From: Artemisia argyi
Taxonomy: Eukaryota; Streptophyta; Magnoliopsida; Asterales; Asteraceae
Length of the DNA: 64,000 nucleotides
NCBI GenBank assembly: GCA_030686995.1
Contig: CM060691.1
Location: 86,425,055-86,489,054 of the forward strand
Direction of reading: 5' to 3'
Both the position numbers and the translations under genes were made by a program. The stretch's first letter is position 1. Each line of letters opens with the position of its first letter. The notes below the pieces were generated by a model. That model made no database searches and was not told the origin of the DNA. It saw only the letters and a list, made by a program, of their open reading frames with translations. Shown piece by piece: positions 45,198 to 55,680 of this stretch.

Positions 45198-48192
45198 GAA
45201 GATCAAAAGGAGTAAAGGGGTTGCTTCACATATCCTTGTATAGTATCAAATCAAAAAGAAAATAGAAAAATATATAAAAAAAAAACTAAAAAAAAAAAAA
45301 AAAAAAAAAACCATAAAAATCTGAAAAATCACAAAAAAAAAAAAAAAAAAAAAAATCCAAAAATATTCTTCTCACGACATGTCTCTTGTGTAATCAATAT
45401 TATGTAAGTTTCTAGAAATGTCATTCAATAATGACACGGAATCATACATATGCTTGAACAAGAGTTTTACAGTTTCTAATAAAGTTTTTTTTAAAACATG
45501 TCGTCTCTCAAAATATTCTTAAAAATAGGGCTTGTAGTCATTTCAGGCTACAACCCGCACTTCAAAAATATGGCTTGCTATTACTTCAGATAGCAACCCG
45601 GTTTTCAAAATGAGGAAAACACGTCACCAAAAAGACGGTTGTTCCTTTTATTGGGTGAAGTTCACCTGGGCATGGATTACTTTATATCCATGTTTCCTCG
45701 ATCTAATGTACGTTTCAGTGCATTATTTCTTGATAAAGAAGAGAAGTCTTCTTTTTATCGCCAAATACTTTCCCTTCTATGATTTTTCCGGAGAGTATTT
45801 GTGCAAAACTTGGTGGTACCATGAGATTTTGAATGAAAATCAAATTGAATCTAAATCTTTGATGAAATTTTTCACTCAATCAATGACATAACATATTTAT
45901 GTTTTAAACATCTGTCATTGATTGAGGGGGAGAATGATTTTCAAAAATTTTATGTATCATCAAAACTCCCCACTTTGTACAAAAGCAACAAAACAATTGT
46001 GATGATTATGTGTCAGAATGAGTACATCTTCAAAGAGTTTTCGCTAAAACTTCAAATCTTTTGTAAACTCATCAAATCTGACACATATCAACCTCCCTCA
46101 CAGATTGAGGGGGAGCAAGAAAAAGTTCCTTTTTATCAGAAAATATTAAAATTGACAGCATTTCTCTCCCAAAACGCTTTCTAAATTATTTAAATCAATT
46201 GAGATCAAAAATCTCGAAAGGTTTGAAATTTTTGATCGGGGGAGAGAATGTGATTTAAATAAGAAATCTGATAATCAAATGTGATCTTTTCGACTCAATA
46301 ACAGGCTCCCACATATGTGCTAAACACTTTCGAATATCGATGCACATATTGAGGGGGAGCGAAAGGCGTTTGTGGAAGTAATACCTAAGACCGACCATTT
46401 ACTTTAATGCACGGAGTTATAAGGACGGTTAAGGTTAGGTATAAGTTCCCATGATCCACCAAAACCGGAAGGATCTTCCCAGGGACAATCCATAGATAGA
46501 TTAGAAGTCCTTAGGAATGATATGAAAAAAGGAGAAAAGTGAGAAAGGGAAGAGTGCGGACTGAGATAGAGATAGGACTGGAACAAACCCAACAAGGTTC
46601 TAGTGGTGAAGTCTCGGTAAGCACTGAAGGGGTTGAAGAATGAAAAAGAAATGAAATGAGAAAGGGTGAAAAGAAATAGCCCTCCAAATATTCAACCTTA
46701 GGGCAGAAACCGGGTTCAATTCATAATCTACTAGTGGTTACTTAAGTAACACTAGTATTGAAGACAAGACGTCATGGACCCAGTGACACACTGCACTAAA
46801 CTTCCCAACCACTCAAGTTCTCTTAAAAGAGCTTGTTTCATTCTCACGGGGAACCCTGTGCAATGTATCGACCGCTCATTGCGAGCCATGTTGATACCTA
46901 AAACAGGAGACGCCTCCCCAGTCTCCAGGAGCGGATCAAAAGGCACTATTGAGTCTAGAGCCATGAGATCATCCATAAATCTCGATAGGACACATTCCAA
47001 ATATGCTTATTGTTTCACATAATGTGGAAAATAAGATAAAATATTTAGAGTCCTACGCATTATCCTTGTGGTATTGCCAGAACATCCGAGTAATATGAAA
47101 ATATTCACAATGACGATGGAAATCCTTCTAGAGCGAACATCACTCAAGCTCTTGGTAGGTGACATGTGAGATCCATCTTGGATCAATGATCAAGTGACAA
47201 CTGGAAAGCAACAATGGTGCAATTCAAACTTGAATCAAACTTGTTCCAGGATATGGATTGACGGATACTTTTGCTAAAACCTTTCAATGTGCTCACAACC
47301 TAATTTTCAAGCACGTTGATTGTGTAATATCTTTCAAACAAAAGTATTTTTGATGGAAATGTGATTCAAAGTATAAAACTCTCGTTGTGTTTAAAAAATG
47401 TTTATCATAGGACACACGAGTGATTTCTATAAATCTATTTCTCATCAATCCGTGAATATTCATTCACCGATTCACTCTATCGTGCTGTCTGCTTTGAGAC
47501 GTTCCGGTATGACAACATGCTAAGTATGAAGATTCCAAAGTGGATTCTTTGGAAAATTCTATACTACAAGCTGGAAATTCCTGTCAAGGAGAGTCTTCTT
47601 TAAAAGAGACTCTACCTGATCACAGGTCGGTTTTCACAAAACCGGAGGGTAGTCTGTCCTCGCAGAACGAATGACAAAGCCATGTTCGTTCTCTATCTTT
47701 ATTGCTAACTGTTTTATTTCAGGGACACATATAAAGATGGCGATGATGGCTCCAGTTTCCAGCTGAATCGGGTCAATCCATACCTCATGCTCACACATCC
47801 TCCACACTATCAATGAAGATAAGAGACTTGCTACAACAAAATGTTGAGAGACTTCTAACAACGTTTCCGCAACTCTGATGAATAATTCTCCTGATTCACA
47901 AACTCCAATGTAACGTCTCCAGATACAGAAGGGTGTGAGCATGATGGTCCTTTGTCACTACATCACATGAAGGCAATACAACTATGGAAGAGCTTGGAGA
48001 TTTACTTTGGCTGATGATCTCAAAGAAGCTCAAAGATCACATATCTCAAAGGAATTCAAATCACAAGTTCGCTTGCTTGAAGTACGAAGTGTGTTGAAAA
48101 GTGAAGAATCAGATCCTACGAGCTACAAAGACTAAAGAATGCTTAAAGACCAAAGATCTTAATTTCAAAGGTGACCTCGCTTAGGGGGAGAT
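45198..48192 (+). other. 3' non-coding region of element 3 with repeated polypurine tracts and paired hairpins
   Basis: About 3 kb between pol and 3' LTR. Polypurine words like GAGGGGGAG occur at 45924, 46107, 46237 and 46351 before the true tract at 48183-48191 (AGGGGGAGA next to the LTR). Two hairpins with the same plan lie at 45528-45556 and 45572-45598. A frame at 45610-45891 has a membrane-like stretch that is also open in element 4. Multiple tracts are reported for Sireviruses. No enzyme or known envelope motif is seen. Confidence 0.7.
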
Positions 48193-48547
48193 TGTTAGGA
48201 ATACAAATATTCCTGTAAAAGTCTCGGTCATCTAATGATTGTAATAGCATTAAGTTAGCTCGTAGTTAGTTTGTTTATTAGTTAATTAGTATTAGTTTAA
48301 GTAACACCGTGGAAGAAGGACGGGTCTTCACCCACTGTATGCCTGATCCACAGCCCGGGAGTGGGCGTTATATTGTAAGTATAAATACCCCTCTCCACAT
48401 GTGGAGAGGGTTGGACCTTCATTTTAATCTAAAGCTAATATTACTTCTTTTCTCTCAAGGTTCCTCTCTTCCTCCTCTCCTTCTTTCTTATCCAACGCCA
48501 CACACACACTATACCAATCATGTTTCCAACATAGTTAGAATTCAACA
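48193..48547 (+). repeat. 3' LTR of element 3
   Basis: It matches 28459-28807, with a 6-bp insertion (TCCACA) and two substitutions. TATAAATA is at 48380-48387 and the 22-bp palindrome at 48389-48410. Confidence 0.93.
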
Positions 48548-48730
48548 AATAATAATAATAATAATATATTTTAAAATAAAATGCTACTTCATGTAACTTT
48601 TATATAAAAAGTAGTATCAATTTTTAATCTTCCACTTCACCATCTTCATCTTCATCTACATCACCGGTTTCAGCGACCGTTAGCTTCGCCAAACATTGTG
48701 TATAATAATTATGTTTAAAATTAAATTATA

Positions 48731-49675
48731 CTCGCTCCATCCCAAAATATAAGTCATTTTGACTTTTTTAAAGTCTTGTATTCTAACTTTGACCTTAATT
48801 ATTTTTCTTTCGTGTTATATTATACTTAATGCAATGCAAATTATCAAATACAGTAGAAACTCGATAAATTAATACTCGATTATTTAATAAACTCTCTAAG
48901 ATAATATTTTTTGCCGGTCCCGACTCGGGGATAGGGTGCTAAATTAATAATTCGCTAAAATTATAAGATAATACATTTTTGATAATTTCTTTAGACCTTA
49001 TATAAAATATAAATTAATAATTCCTTATATATAGCATATTACATGAATGATTTATGAAGGTTTCTTGAAAAATGACTCAATTGTCTTTTGTTTTTTTGTT
49101 GAAATCAATTTCCCCTTGAATCTCGTCTCTAATTTTTCTTAGCATGATAAGAACTTCTGGTGTTGTTTTCTTATAGCTCAACAAGAAATTGTATTTATAT
49201 AGAAAATATTTTTAATGTCCATAAAGTGATACATTGAACACAAGAAGCATAATAAGGTGGGAGATTGTAGGTTTCTTTCAAATTGGGCCGTTCATTTGAT
49301 ATACATGCATTGTATACAATAATTAAGTGGAAGCTTGAAAGGTGTTTGTAAACTAAGTATTATATTATAAATTAATAAAATATTAATTAATATATAAATT
49401 AATAATTATTAATTTATCGATTAATTAATAACTTTTTTAATTAATAAATTTTGGTGGTAGCAAGTGTATTATATTATAGAGTTTCTACTGTATATAAATA
49501 GACTCGTGTTTTAAATGCATTTTTAATGGTAGACTTTTCATCGAGTATTATATAATATGAAGAAAAAAAAGAATTAAGGTCAAAATGAGAAAGAAAAGAC
49601 TTGGAAAAAAAAAAGTGAAAATAAGAAAGGAAAGATTTGAAACAATAAAAAATTAATTTATATTTTGGGATGGAG
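48731..49675. mobile_element. Mariner/Stowaway-like MITE, outer element of a nest
   Basis: The left end CTCGCTCCATCCCAAAATAT is mirrored by ATATTTTGGGATGGAG at the right, with TA on each side. CTTTGACCTTAATTATT on the left matches AGAATTAAGGTCAAAAT on the right. CTCC-type ends with TCCCAAAATATAAG and a TA duplication are typical of Stowaway. Without the inner element it is about 300 bp. Confidence 0.75.
48851..49490. mobile_element. Emigrant/pogo-like MITE, inner element
   Basis: It begins CAGTAGAAACTCGATAAATT and ends GAGTTTCTACTG, flanked by TA (48849-48850, 49491-49492). The CAGTARAACCTCTATAAATTAATA end is typical of Emigrant/Lemi elements. It is 640 bp, very AT-rich, with no transposase. 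It inserted into the left part of the outer MITE. Confidence 0.78.
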
Positions 49676-49677
49676 TA

Positions 49678-49960
49678 CTAAACACCGGACCCTAATGTGT
49701 TCACTAATGTTTTGAGAGTATGTTAAATTAATACATATACGAAATTTCATGTTTAACATGAATTGAAAGCAAAAACATCAATATATTAAATGGATCATGA
49801 AAGTAGACTCTAACAAAATTAAAACGAAAAAAAAAAAAAAAAAAAAAAAAAGAATTACCACATTTCAAAAGCAGAAACTACAAAACACAAATGCAAAATG
49901 AACCATCTCTCAAATCATCCATAGTCAAACTCCACATATGACTACCATATCAAAACAATA
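49678..49960. other. Oleosin 3' flank
   Basis: This contains an A-run (49829-49850) and probably the oleosin 3' untranslated region. Nothing else is seen. Confidence 0.5.
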
Positions 49961-50746
49961 CTAACTCTTCCCACCCCCTTTTTTAGAGCTCTTTCCACGT
50001 TTACCACCATGAGCTTTACTCTCTTTTGGACCTTCACTTTGACTTTGAGTTTGACCTTCAGTTTGAGACTCTTTTTGCTCTTCACTTTGACTTTTATCTT
50101 GCTCATCACTTTCTATATGCTCTTCACCTTGAATTTCTATATGCCCTTCACTTTCACTTTGTGTTTGCCCTTCAATTTTACTTTGACTCTGTGTTAACCC
50201 TTCATTTTGACCATGAGTTTGACCTTGGTCACTTTGACTTTGTGTTAACCGTTCATTTTGACTATGAGTTTGACCTTGGTCACTTTGACTTTGACTTTGT
50301 TGTCCAATATCACCAGTCATATCCATAATCATCTTACCAACCTCCACAGTCTTCTGCCCAGTATACACTCCAACATCTTCTACACCCTTCTTCACATGCT
50401 CAACTTGCTCAGGCACCGACCCCATAACCATCCTGACATTTCTCACCAAAAAACTCAACGAGGTCAACCCAGTCAACCCAAATGTCCCACAAGTCAAAAA
50501 CCCCATAACAGAAAACCCTATAGTCATCACAGCAGGAACAATAACTGGGCTAAAAAGTATAAAAACAGGAGTAGCTAATGCAAGTCCCATCATGGTTCCT
50601 ACAAGGGTTATTCCAGCTAGACCTAGTAAGATAACACCAAGTGGTAACAATGCCATGATGGTAAGGGTTTTTGTTTTGGATGGACCTTGGTGGTCAGGGT
50701 GATTGTGCATGGTGGTGGTTTGATGTTGGTGATGATGAGTTTCCAT
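49961..50746 (-). CDS. Oleosin with long repetitive C-terminal tail
   Basis: An intact single-exon gene of 261 residues. Residues 1-28 are a His/Gln-rich polar start. Residues 29-101 are the oleosin hydrophobic hairpin, with the proline knot at 60-71 (PVFILFSPVIVP, form P-x5-SP-x3-P). This hairpin dives into the triacylglycerol core of a lipid droplet and coats it. Residues 102-147 are an amphipathic segment (VRNVRMVMGSVPEQVEHVKK). Residues 148-242 are built from Gln/Ser/Glu repeats: QSQSDQGQTHSQNERLT is followed by QSQSDQGQTHGQNEGLT. Residues 243-261 are Lys/Gly/Ser-rich. Seed oleosins usually stop soon after the amphipathic segment. A repetitive, basic tail recalls tapetal/pollen-coat oleosins of Brassicaceae, but the lineage is not proven here. 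Start: first ATG, 47 bp from a TATA-like box. Confidence 0.9.
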   Translation of the reverse strand: METHHHQHQTTTMHNHPDHQGPSKTKTLTIMALLPLGVILLGLAGITLVGTMMGLALATPVFILFSPVIVPAVMTIGFSVMGFLTCGTFGLTGLTSLSFLVRNVRMVMGSVPEQVEHVKKGVEDVGVYTGQKTVEVGKMIMDMTGDIGQQSQSQSDQGQTHSQNERLTQSQSDQGQTHGQNEGLTQSQSKIEGQTQSESEGHIEIQGEEHIESDEQDKSQSEEQKESQTEGQTQSQSEGPKESKAHGGKRGKSSKKGGGKS

Positions 50747-50835
50747 TGTTGTGTGTTGGTGAAAGATTGTGAAAATGGTTGTGCATGTGTTGATATATAT
50801 GAAGAGGTGGAGTTATGTGATGACACGTGTTGTGT
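50747..50835 (-). promoter_or_regulatory. Oleosin core promoter: TATA, G-box and RY-like motif
   Basis: ATATATAT at 50793-50800 is 47 bp before the ATG. A G-box CACGTG is at 50824-50829. A CATGCA (RY-type) on the minus strand is at 50782-50787, just downstream of the TATA. G-box plus RY is common in lipid-droplet genes under bZIP and B3 control; the link here is inference. Confidence 0.5.
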
Positions 50836-51240
50836 ATGTGGCAGCAAATGCGTTTGTCTAGGGTTTTGGTTTTAATGTTTTTTTGGATTGTTTTGTTATC
50901 GGCCGTAACGTGTTGGAGCAACTTTTTTAACGGGTAGGCGTGGGTTGATCACTCGATCCAAACTCGATATGGCTTTTGCCTTAGTGTGGTTGAGTTGATT
51001 CGGGTTTATATATAGAATGATTAGAATGATCTAGAATATGGGATTCGACTATAATATCCAAGTAATAGCCCATACAAAACTAATATATCGATTTACGTAT
51101 AATGCTATGAATAATTTGTTTGTAATCCATACTTGACCAGATTTAGAGTTAAGAATAAATTGATTTAAATGTTTATAATGCTATGATTTTTTGGGTATTA
51201 TGTGGTGTAGGAGACTCATAATGATATACACGTATGGTAT
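50836..51240. other. Oleosin upstream region
   Basis: AT-rich; no further gene or repeat recognised before the LTR of element 4. Confidence 0.45.
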
Positions 51241-51545
51241 TGTGTAGTATGGATCAATAATAGGATGAATACTAGAGAGATGTTAGAGAGAGAAAGAAAG
51301 TTGGAACCTTGAGAGAAAATGTTAATGTATTAGCTTGTAAGAAATGAGAAGGTCCAACCCTCTCCACATGTGGAGAGGGGTATTTATACTACTTAATAAA
51401 CGCCCCTAGTCGGGCTGTGGAATGAGCTGACAGTGGGTAAAGACCCGACCCGATTCCACAATTACTAACTAATGTTAACTACGTACTAATAGGATAAATA
51501 CTACGAGCTACATAATGCTAGCATTCGAGCATTCGAGTCTCTGAC
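51241..51545 (-). repeat. 3' LTR of element 4 (approximate ends)
   Basis: On the minus strand TATAAATA (51388-51381) is followed by the same 22-bp palindrome (51379-51358) as in the element 3 LTRs. Upstream GGGTCTTTACCCACTG also aligns. The rest has diverged, and no clean polypurine tract or target duplication was found. Confidence 0.6.
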
Positions 51546-52439
51546 GTTAATGTATTGGATGATCTTTGTCATTTCATCGAGTCTATCATCCAAATGAATA
51601 TCTCCAGGCCATCTTTGTGTTGGAACGTCTCCTTGTGATGTAGACACCTTGGTAATGGCATGCTTACACTTTTCAGAATCATGAACTTCAACATCAAAGT
51701 TGTGGAAGCATAGTTGTGGCCCATTCAATGATCATGATTTCTTCAATTGTGATGTCGAAGTGTGAGCATGGTTGATGAATCAGCATCTTTTCAGCAATCA
51801 ACCATAATCATCAGAAGTTCCTGCAAGTAGACAGTTAGCAACAAATCATCCGATACTTACAGGTTTGGAATTAGAGATCGTCAACAGCATAGTGTGAAGA
51901 CTCCCTCTAACCCTTACTAAGACCATTCCTAAATCGGATACCCCCGAGAGGGCTTACAAGATCTACCTAAGTAGATCAATGATTAGGTGAGTCGCTTGAG
52001 ATCACTCCACGACTGTAGAACGTTTGTAACTGCCACGACCACTAAGCGTAATCCACAAGAGATTACCGAAGTGACCTACTTTTAGGGCCGTTAGATGTTG
52101 ACCCTACCAGGAATTTTCATTCAATCATTTGAGAGTTACATAAGTAAATTCTCTCATGAATGTCTGGTAGATTGCTAAGATCTACGTAGGACTCTCAAAT
52201 GTGCAACTGGTGTCCTTGATTATGGACCACCAATGCAAATGTGGCAAGTGTTCCTATTGAGATCTTATGATGTATCTCACGGCTCTAGACTCGATGAGTG
52301 CAATATTTGGTAGTCGGAGATTGGAGCGGTGTCTCCTGTTTCAATATCAACATGGCTCGTAATGAGCGGTCGATAGATAATGCAGGGTTCCCTGTGAGAA
52401 TGAAACAAACTCTTTTAAGAGAACTTGAGTGGTTAGAAG

Positions 52440-53983
52440 TGTTAATACAAATATCGCCTAAAAACGTTATTTATATTTTAACGATCTTTGCTAAGTTTTG
52501 TTAATGACAAAGTACAAACTTTAGATTGTAGTAAAACATCATTTTAGTTTAAGTCTTGTATAACTAGTCTTTACATTTCTTTTTAAACTTAACATTGTTT
52601 TTATTTCCTTAACAAGAAAGTATTTCTTTAATAAGAAAGTGTCACATCTCATCAATGTGCATTTATGGTAAGTTTATGTGTTTGACTATCCATGAAGTTC
52701 TTACACACTTTGGAAGTATTTCATGTTTGATACAATGCATGTTGACTAGTATTTAGTAGATGTGACATTGCTTGTTTATGTGTTTGACTATCCATGAAGT
52801 TCTTACACACTTTGGAAGTATTCCATGTTTGGTACAATGCATGTTGACTAGTAATTAGTAGATGTGACATTGCTTGTTTATGTGTTTGACTATCCATGAA
52901 GTTCTTACACATTTTAGAAGTATTCCATGTTTGGTGCAATGCATGTTGACTAGTATTTAGTAGATGTGACATTATTTATTTTGGAGTGATTTATTGTAAG
53001 TTTGGTTGAACAGTTCTGGCGGACCCCTGGAGGAACATGGGCGGACCCCTTCTGAGGGTACCGCCGTGTCCGCCAGACTGCTGACTTCCTTTGGTATAAA
53101 TACCAAAGGACTTGCAAGAAATCCCTCATCACTTAGAGTCATATTTTACACATATTCTCTCAATATACTCAGTAGCTACTAACTTGTGTGATTCTCTTAT
53201 GTAGCAAAGGAGTTCACATATTCATCTAAGAAGTTACAAGTTTCAACTCTAAGTTGCAAGACTTGTTAGCTTTGTCATGTATAAGCTTTGGTAGTTTATA
53301 CTTCATTTGTATCATGTATGTAGAAGTGATCGGTTAGTATTTTAGGCCTCAAAATACGTAGTGTGTCGGGAGTTGTTGTACCCTTGTAAAAGAACTAACG
53401 GGAGTGGTTGTACCCTTGGTAAAGAACTCGACATCTAGCTTTGTGTCGGTAAAAGTGTAAGCGACGAACGGGAGTGGTTGTACCCTTGTAAAAGAACTCG
53501 ACATCTAGCTTAGTGTCGGTAAAAGTATAAGCGACGTTGTAAAGGTTTCTCCACCGGGAAAGGAGCTTGTTGATTAGTGCTTATAACTCTCGAGTTGGAA
53601 ACTCGGGGCGTGGATGTAGGGCAAGGAAAAAGAGTCCTTGTAGCCGAACCACGATAAACAATCGTGTTGTGGTTTGATCGTTTCTTTCTTTATCTTTGCT
53701 TATTACATATTGTCTTTAGTTAGATTTGCTAATCACACATAAAACTTTTCAAAGAAGTAAACAAGTAAAGTTGTGTTCATATCCTTAAACAAACGTAAAG
53801 CTTTTCAAAGAACTAAAACAAGTAAAGTTTGGATTGCTATTTACTCGTAAAGCTTTCTCAAGGAATAGAACATATAATGTTGTGTTTATATCTTTAAACA
53901 AACGTAAAGTTTTTTAAAGATAATCAAGCTAAAAAGGATTTAAAAAGCGGTAAACTATTCAACCCCCCTTCTAGTTTTCCACA
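52440..53983 (+). mobile_element. Solo LTR of an LTR retrotransposon (probably copia), 1544 bp
   Basis: It starts TGTTAATAC and ends TTTTCCACA, and is flanked by AGAAG on both sides (52435-52439, 53984-53988). It cuts a stretch of element 4 that is continuous in element 3 (around 46790). It holds three 102-bp tandem units (52674-52979), a TATAAATA box (53095-53102) set inside a perfect inverted repeat (53087-53110), and repeated ACGGGAGTGGTTGTACCCTT words (53390-53500). There is no internal coding region, so it is a solo LTR left by recombination. Confidence 0.88.
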
Positions 53984-53999
53984 AGAAGGTTTAGTGCAG

Positions 54000-55680
54000 T
54001 GCGTCACTGGGTCCATGACGTCTTAGTCTTCAATACCAGTGTCGCCTTAGCAACAACCAGTAGCATATGAATGGAACCCGGTTTCTGCCCTAAGGTTGAA
54101 TAATTTTGAGGACTATTTCTTTTTACCCTTTCTTATTTCATTTCTTTTTAATTCTTCAACCACTTCTTTCTCCTTTCTCACATTACTCCTTTTATCATAA
54201 TCATACCTACGAACTTTCTAATACTATCTATTCGGTATTGTCCATGGGTAGATCCCTTCGGCTCTGGCGGATCATAGGATGGTTTTCCTAACCTTAGTCA
54301 CCTTATAACACCATGACTATCCTATGTTGCCGTACACCAAATCATTGAAAATTCTCTCAACGTGTTTATGATTAAGAAACACATTTTGTTAACACATTGA
54401 GAGTTTTATACTTTTCAAATGCTCCGCCTTAATATGTGCTCATACGTTTTGATTTGAAAAATTGCACATGTCGGGAAGTGTTTGCACTTTTGAATTGATC
54501 CACCTTTAGTGAACATGAGCAGGCATTCGAGACACGCTTACATCACTAGTTAGACTAGTTTGAAGTTATTACCCGACCTGATAAAATCCACATAAGGTTT
54601 CTCGAAACGGTACATTCTACTTAGACCATTCCTCTTCGAGACACACTTACATCACTGGTTAGACCGGCATGAAATTATTACCCGGCCAGGACTAGTCCTT
54701 TCGATTCATGACAGTTTATGTTTCGTCAATTCATTGGTCATGTCTGAGTCTCGCTCATATGAGACGCTAAGATCCTTTTTCACAAACCATTTGCTCCCCC
54801 TCAATATGTGCATTGATGTACAAAAGAGTTTAGCACATATGGGAGAGCTTATATTTAAGTCCAAAAGATCACATTTTTTACCAGATTTCATATTTAAATC
54901 ACATTTTCTCCCCCGATCAAAAATTTCAAGCCATTTGAGATTTGTGATCCCAAGTGATTTAAATGATTATGAAAAGTTTTGGGAGAAAAATGTGATCAGA
55001 TTTAAGATGTAATTATTTTGAAACGAACTGATAATCGAACACAACTGATGGTGCACAAAGTTTCGAAAGGTGCAGAAATTTTGAGGAAATACTCCCCCCT
55101 CAATTAATGATCTGTTTTCTAGATAAAGAGCTGTATTCATTTTATTGAGCGTCAAGTATTTGTGAAAATTAAAGTCCAATTGCCACCTTGTGAACCGCAA
55201 AGTCTCTCTTGAAGAATCATAGATGGGAGAGACTTTGTGATGTAAAGAAGACTTCTCTTCTTATAAAAGAAATAATGCACTGAAATGTAAATTATTCCAA
55301 AGAAACATGGATATAAAGTAATCCATGCCCGAGTGAACATCACCCAGTAAAAGGAACTACTTCCCCATATAGAGATGCAGGTTGCTATATGAAGTAATAG
55401 CAAGCCATATAGAAAGAATATTTTTGGGAAACGACATGTTTTAGAGAAAAACATTATTTTGAAAAGAAAAACTCTTGCTCAAGCATATGTAAGATTCCGT
55501 GTCATTATTAAATGACATTTCTAGAAACGTACATAATATTGATTACACAAGAGACATGTCGTGAGAAGAATACTTTGGTATTTTTATATTTTTCTGATTT
55601 TTTATGGTTTTTATAGGTTTTATATTTTTCTATTTTCTTTTTGTTTTAAACATGAACAAAGGATATGTGAGGAAAATCCA
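54000..55680 (-). other. 3' non-coding region of element 4
   Basis: It aligns in blocks with 45198-46770 of element 3. It includes one hairpin (TTGCTAT at 55382-55388 pairing ATAGCAA at 55397-55403) equal to the second hairpin of element 3, and a frame (55352-55200) similar to the membrane-like frame there. No known domain. Confidence 0.6.

Larger units (their letters stand above)
28459..48547 (+). mobile_element. Long Ty1/copia element with Sirevirus-like traits, split by a nested gypsy element (element 3)
   Basis: LTRs are 28459-28807 (349 bp) and 48193-48547 (355 bp). They differ by two substitutions and one 6-bp indel. Both start TGTTAGG and end TTCAACA, and AATAA flanks both ends, though inside a microsatellite. 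Without the nested insertion (33117-40875) it is about 12.3 kb, unusually long for copia with such short LTRs. Order is Gag, integrase, RT, RNase H as in Ty1/copia. The initiator-Met-type primer site, very long Gag with coiled coils, about 3 kb 3' non-coding region and several polypurine tracts recall Sireviruses; lineage is inferred. Stops and frameshifts make it non-autonomous now. Confidence 0.92.

Noticed and set aside
51501..51728. 75-codon frame beside the element 4 LTR
   Set aside because: It overlaps the LTR edge and 3' non-coding region with no known domain.
52721..52972. Reading frame with three copies of a 34-residue unit, which might suggest a repeat protein
   Set aside because: The unit is simply 102 bp of LTR repeat. 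It runs antisense to the LTR promoter and has no family match.
52674..52979. Regular 102-bp repeats as a possible CRISPR-like array
   Set aside because: There are no unique spacers, the units are contiguous, and the genome is a plant.
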